From: Pseudomonadota bacterium
Lineage (GTDB): Bacteria > Desulfobacterota > Desulfovibrionia > Desulfovibrionales > Desulfovibrionaceae
Reading direction: 5' to 3'
NCBI GenBank assembly: GCA_023426275.1
Contig: JAFABC010000350.1
Span: forward strand, 1 to 9,315
Length of the DNA: 9,315 nt
Below are positions 7,910-9,315 of this stretch, one piece after another (positions within the stretch are counted from its first letter, which is position 1; each line of letters starts with the position of its first letter). The notes beneath the pieces are model-generated. The model worked only from the letters and a program-made list of their open reading frames with translations. It was not told where the DNA came from and ran no database searches. The position numbers and the translations under genes were made by a program.

Positions 7910-8920
7910 CTACTTTTTGGCTTCGCTCTTGCCGTCGTAGCGCTTGGTCCATTCGGTCAGGATGCGGTCGCGGTTCTTGGCGGCCCAGTCGAAGTCGTTC
8001 TTGATCATCTGCTTGGCCGGGTCCTTGGGGAAGCCGGCGGGGATGGGCGTGCCCGTGGGGTAGCCGGTCACGGCGTAGCTTTGGGCGTATTCCTTCATGG
8101 CCGGCAGGGAGAGTGCCCAGTCGAGGAAGGCCTTGGCCTCGGGCTTGATATGGGCTTTTTTCACCAGGGCGTTGGCTTCGAGGTCCCAGCCCGAGCCTTC
8201 CTTGGGGAAGACGGTGTCGATGGGCTCGCCCTTTTTCTTCTGCTGGATGCCGCGATAGCCGAAGGAGACGCCGATGACGGTTTCGCCCGTGCCGGCCAGC
8301 TTGCAGGGCTTGGAGCCGGAGTGGGTGTAGGCCTGGATGTTGTTGTGCAGCTTGTCGAGGTAGGCCCAGCCCTTGTCCTCGCCCATGAGCTGGAGGATGG
8401 CCGAGACGGTCAGGAAGCCCGTGCCCGAGGAGGCCGGGTTGGGCATGGTGATGGCGCCCTTGTATTCCGGCTTGACGAGGTCGGCGTACGAGGTGGGCAG
8501 GGGGAGCTTCTTGTTTTTGAGCTCCACGGAGTTGACGCAAAAGCCGGTCATCCAGGCGTCGATGCCGTACCAGGCCGGGGGCGTGGCCGCGTCCTTGAAC
8601 TTGGGACCGATCTTGGCGGCGTTTTTGGGGGTGTAGGGTGCAAGCATGCCGGCCTGTTCCAGCTGCATGATGCTGACGGCGGAGAGCCCCCAGATGACGT
8701 CGGCCTGCGGGTTGTCCTTTTCGGCCAGCAGCTTGGCGGTGACGATGCCGGTGGAATCGCGCACGAACTTCACGTCGATGTCCGGGTGCTGCTCCTTGAA
8801 GCTCTTGATGTAGCGGGGGATCTGGTCGTCTTCCAGGGCGGTGTAGACGAGCAGCTCCGCCGCCAGGGCGTGGGCCGAAAAGACCAGGACCAGAAACAGG
8901 GAAAACACAAGGCGTTTCAT
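7910..8920 (-). CDS. 2-aminoethylphosphonate ABC transporter substrate-binding protein (PhnS2-type)
   Basis: Periplasmic solute-binding protein that captures AEP and delivers it to the permease. The 336-residue precursor starts with a clear Sec signal peptide: KR, a hydrophobic stretch (4-15), then a probable cleavage in SAHALA|AE after residue 20. No lipobox cysteine is present. The mature chain resembles the Fe3+/AEP-type periplasmic binding fold: LLVYTALEDDQIPRYIKSF (23-41), FVRDSTGIV (52-60), ADVIWGLS (73-80), NPASSGTGF (161-169) and VSFGYRGIQ (218-226). The STG and SSGTG loops are likely ligand-phosphonate contacts, by inference from the family. Cys128 and Cys206 could form a disulfide. 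The start at 8920 has AAGGAG (8929-8934) eight bases upstream. It is the first gene of the operon. Homologues bind AEP (PhnS2/AepX-like), but ligand specificity is not proven here. Confidence 0.92.
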   Translation of the reverse strand: MKRLVFSLFLVLVFSAHALAAELLVYTALEDDQIPRYIKSFKEQHPDIDVKFVRDSTGIVTAKLLAEKDNPQADVIWGLSAVSIMQLEQAGMLAPYTPKNAAKIGPKFKDAATPPAWYGIDAWMTGFCVNSVELKNKKLPLPTSYADLVKPEYKGAITMPNPASSGTGFLTVSAILQLMGEDKGWAYLDKLHNNIQAYTHSGSKPCKLAGTGETVIGVSFGYRGIQQKKKGEPIDTVFPKEGSGWDLEANALVKKAHIKPEAKAFLDWALSLPAMKEYAQSYAVTGYPTGTPIPAGFPKDPAKQMIKNDFDWAAKNRDRILTEWTKRYDGKSEAKK

Positions 8921-9026
8921 GACGGGCGCTCCTTGAAAAATGGGGGATGCATGTCGGGTGGCAAAGCAACGGGACGCTACCCCCGGGCACGGACGCGCGC
9001 GTTACCGGCGTGTGGCAAGTGCGTGA

Positions 9027-9048
9027 CGCGAACCGGCGTCCGGTCGCG
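9027..9048 (-). promoter_or_regulatory. Leader hairpin upstream of binding-protein gene
   Basis: A small dyad on the plus strand: CGCG (9027-9030), a bulged A (9031), ACCGG (9032-9036), loop CGT, CCGGT (9040-9044), CGCG (9045-9048). If transcription starts near 9109 it would form in the 5' leader about 110 bases before the start codon. No T-run follows it, so it is not a terminator. Function unknown. Confidence 0.35.
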
Positions 9049-9076
9049 GAGTCCGGCCTTTTCGCGCGTGTGAGCG

Positions 9077-9101
9077 GATCAGGCAAGAATACGCCTGGAT
9101 C
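9077..9101. promoter_or_regulatory. Operator-like inverted repeat just downstream of candidate promoter
   Basis: GATCAGGC (9077-9084) and GCCTGGATC (9093-9101) form an inverted repeat with an 8-base centre and one extra G in the right arm. It would lie roughly 8-32 bases past the candidate transcription start, a typical place for a repressor operator. It could equally be an RNA hairpin. No cognate regulator is in the window. Confidence 0.35.
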
Positions 9102-9115
9102 GTGTCTCCCTCCGG

Positions 9116-9145
9116 GTATAAGGTGGGAGTAGGCTTCGCGTACAA
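9116..9145 (-). promoter_or_regulatory. Possible sigma70 promoter of the phosphonate operon
   Basis: On the minus strand a -35-like TTGTAC (9140-9145) and a -10-like TTATAC (9116-9121) are 18 bp apart. It is the best match I see between the repeat and the first gene, and would give a leader of about 190 nt. Evidence is motif similarity only. Confidence 0.4.
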
Positions 9146-9164
9146 TGCAACGCGGAGCAAAGAA

Positions 9165-9225
9165 AAGATGCCTCCGGCGGCCGGGAGGGGGTCACCCCCT
9201 CCCGGACCCTCCCGAAAGGGGAGGG
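9165..9225 (+). repeat. Palindromic repeat (right copy), upstream of operon
   Basis: Third copy of the dispersed repeat, here with the core GCCTCCGGCGGCCGG reading on the plus strand (9170-9184), opposite to the other two copies. It holds a perfect 11-bp hairpin (9181-9191 with 9195-9205, loop TCA), then GACCCTCCCGAAAGGGG as in the copy at 1434-1497. On the minus strand a T-rich run (CTTTTCTTT, near 9159-9167) follows the core. It could therefore stop transcription entering from the right before it reaches the operon promoter. Confidence 0.7.
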
Positions 9226-9276
9226 CGGACGTTTGGTTGGCCGGGTGGTTTGGCGGTGGGCTTCGTACGTTTGGCG

Positions 9277-9315
9277 GCGCATTGTTGCCCAGGCTTTGCC
9301 TGGGCAACAATGCGC
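9277..9315. repeat. Perfect 18-bp-arm palindrome at right window edge
   Basis: Arm GCGCATTGTTGCCCAGGC (9277-9294), loop TTT, and an exact complementary arm at 9298-9315. Half of a near-identical palindrome in inverted orientation opens the window (1-24), differing by one base in the visible arm. Both lie beyond a copy of the GCCTCCGGCGGCC repeat, giving matching two-part composites. It resembles a REP/BIME-type repeat or a strong bidirectional terminator stem. No transposase is visible. Confidence 0.7.

Larger units (their letters stand above)
8921..9315. other. 395-bp gene-free region upstream of the phosphonate operon
   Basis: I find no convincing gene here. Short open frames on both strands have no recognisable product or good ribosome site. 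From the operon outward it holds the ribosome site of the binding-protein gene (8929-8934), a leader of about 190 bases with two dyads, a candidate promoter, one copy of the dispersed repeat, and a long perfect palindrome at the window edge. I see no PhoB-box-like direct repeat and no regulator gene. Confidence 0.75.

Noticed and set aside
8947..9132. Short plus-strand open frame ending before the right repeat
   Set aside because: It has no recognisable product and overlaps the operon leader and promoter region. A stop codon next to a repeat was tempting but is not enough.
9002..9310. Minus-strand open frame across the right repeat
   Set aside because: It runs through palindromic repeat sequence, has no family resemblance, and its C-terminal part is low-complexity arginine-rich sequence.
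8921..9315. Riboswitch, tRNA or CRISPR array in the upstream region
   Set aside because: I found no tRNA-like cloverleaf, no regularly spaced repeats and no known riboswitch core. Only simple hairpins are present.

Overview
The window is a GC-rich bacterial segment. All seven convincing protein genes lie on the minus strand, so they are read from high to low coordinates. The composition and a dispersed palindromic intergenic repeat (core GCCTCCGGCGGCCGG, three copies) remind me of Desulfovibrio/Solidesulfovibrio-type sulfate-reducing bacteria. That placement is from memory of similar sequences, not from a search.

Region by region, in order of transcription: (a) 8921-9315 has no gene. It holds a perfect 18-bp-arm palindrome at the window edge, one copy of the dispersed repeat, a possible sigma70 promoter and a dyad-bearing leader. 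(b) 1505-8920 is one six-gene phosphonate operon: a secreted 2-aminoethylphosphonate (AEP) binding protein, an ABC ATPase, a fused two-domain ABC permease, phosphonoacetaldehyde hydrolase (phnX), a class III PLP enzyme best called (R)-1-hydroxy-2-aminoethylphosphonate ammonia-lyase (pbfA), and AEP:pyruvate transaminase (phnW). A strong hairpin with a T-rich tail lies between the binding-protein and ATPase genes. The last three genes are tightly packed: a 13-bp gap before phnX, 2 bp between phnX and pbfA, and an ATGA overlap between pbfA and phnW. (c) 1292-1504 is an intergenic gap with a second repeat copy and a plausible promoter. (d) 119-1291 encodes a SotB-type MFS efflux transporter. (e) 1-118 carries a third repeat copy and half of the palindrome seen at the other edge, in inverted orientation.

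How the genes work together: the binding protein, ATPase and permease import AEP and probably related aminophosphonates. PhnW converts AEP plus pyruvate to phosphonoacetaldehyde plus alanine. PbfA converts (R)-1-hydroxy-AEP to the same phosphonoacetaldehyde with release of ammonia. PhnX hydrolyses phosphonoacetaldehyde to acetaldehyde and phosphate. The operon could thus supply P, N and a two-carbon aldehyde without using oxygen. No transcriptional regulator is encoded in the window. SotB is probably a separate transcription unit with no evident link to phosphonates. I do not see an undescribed enzyme system; the least explained material is the intergenic structure.
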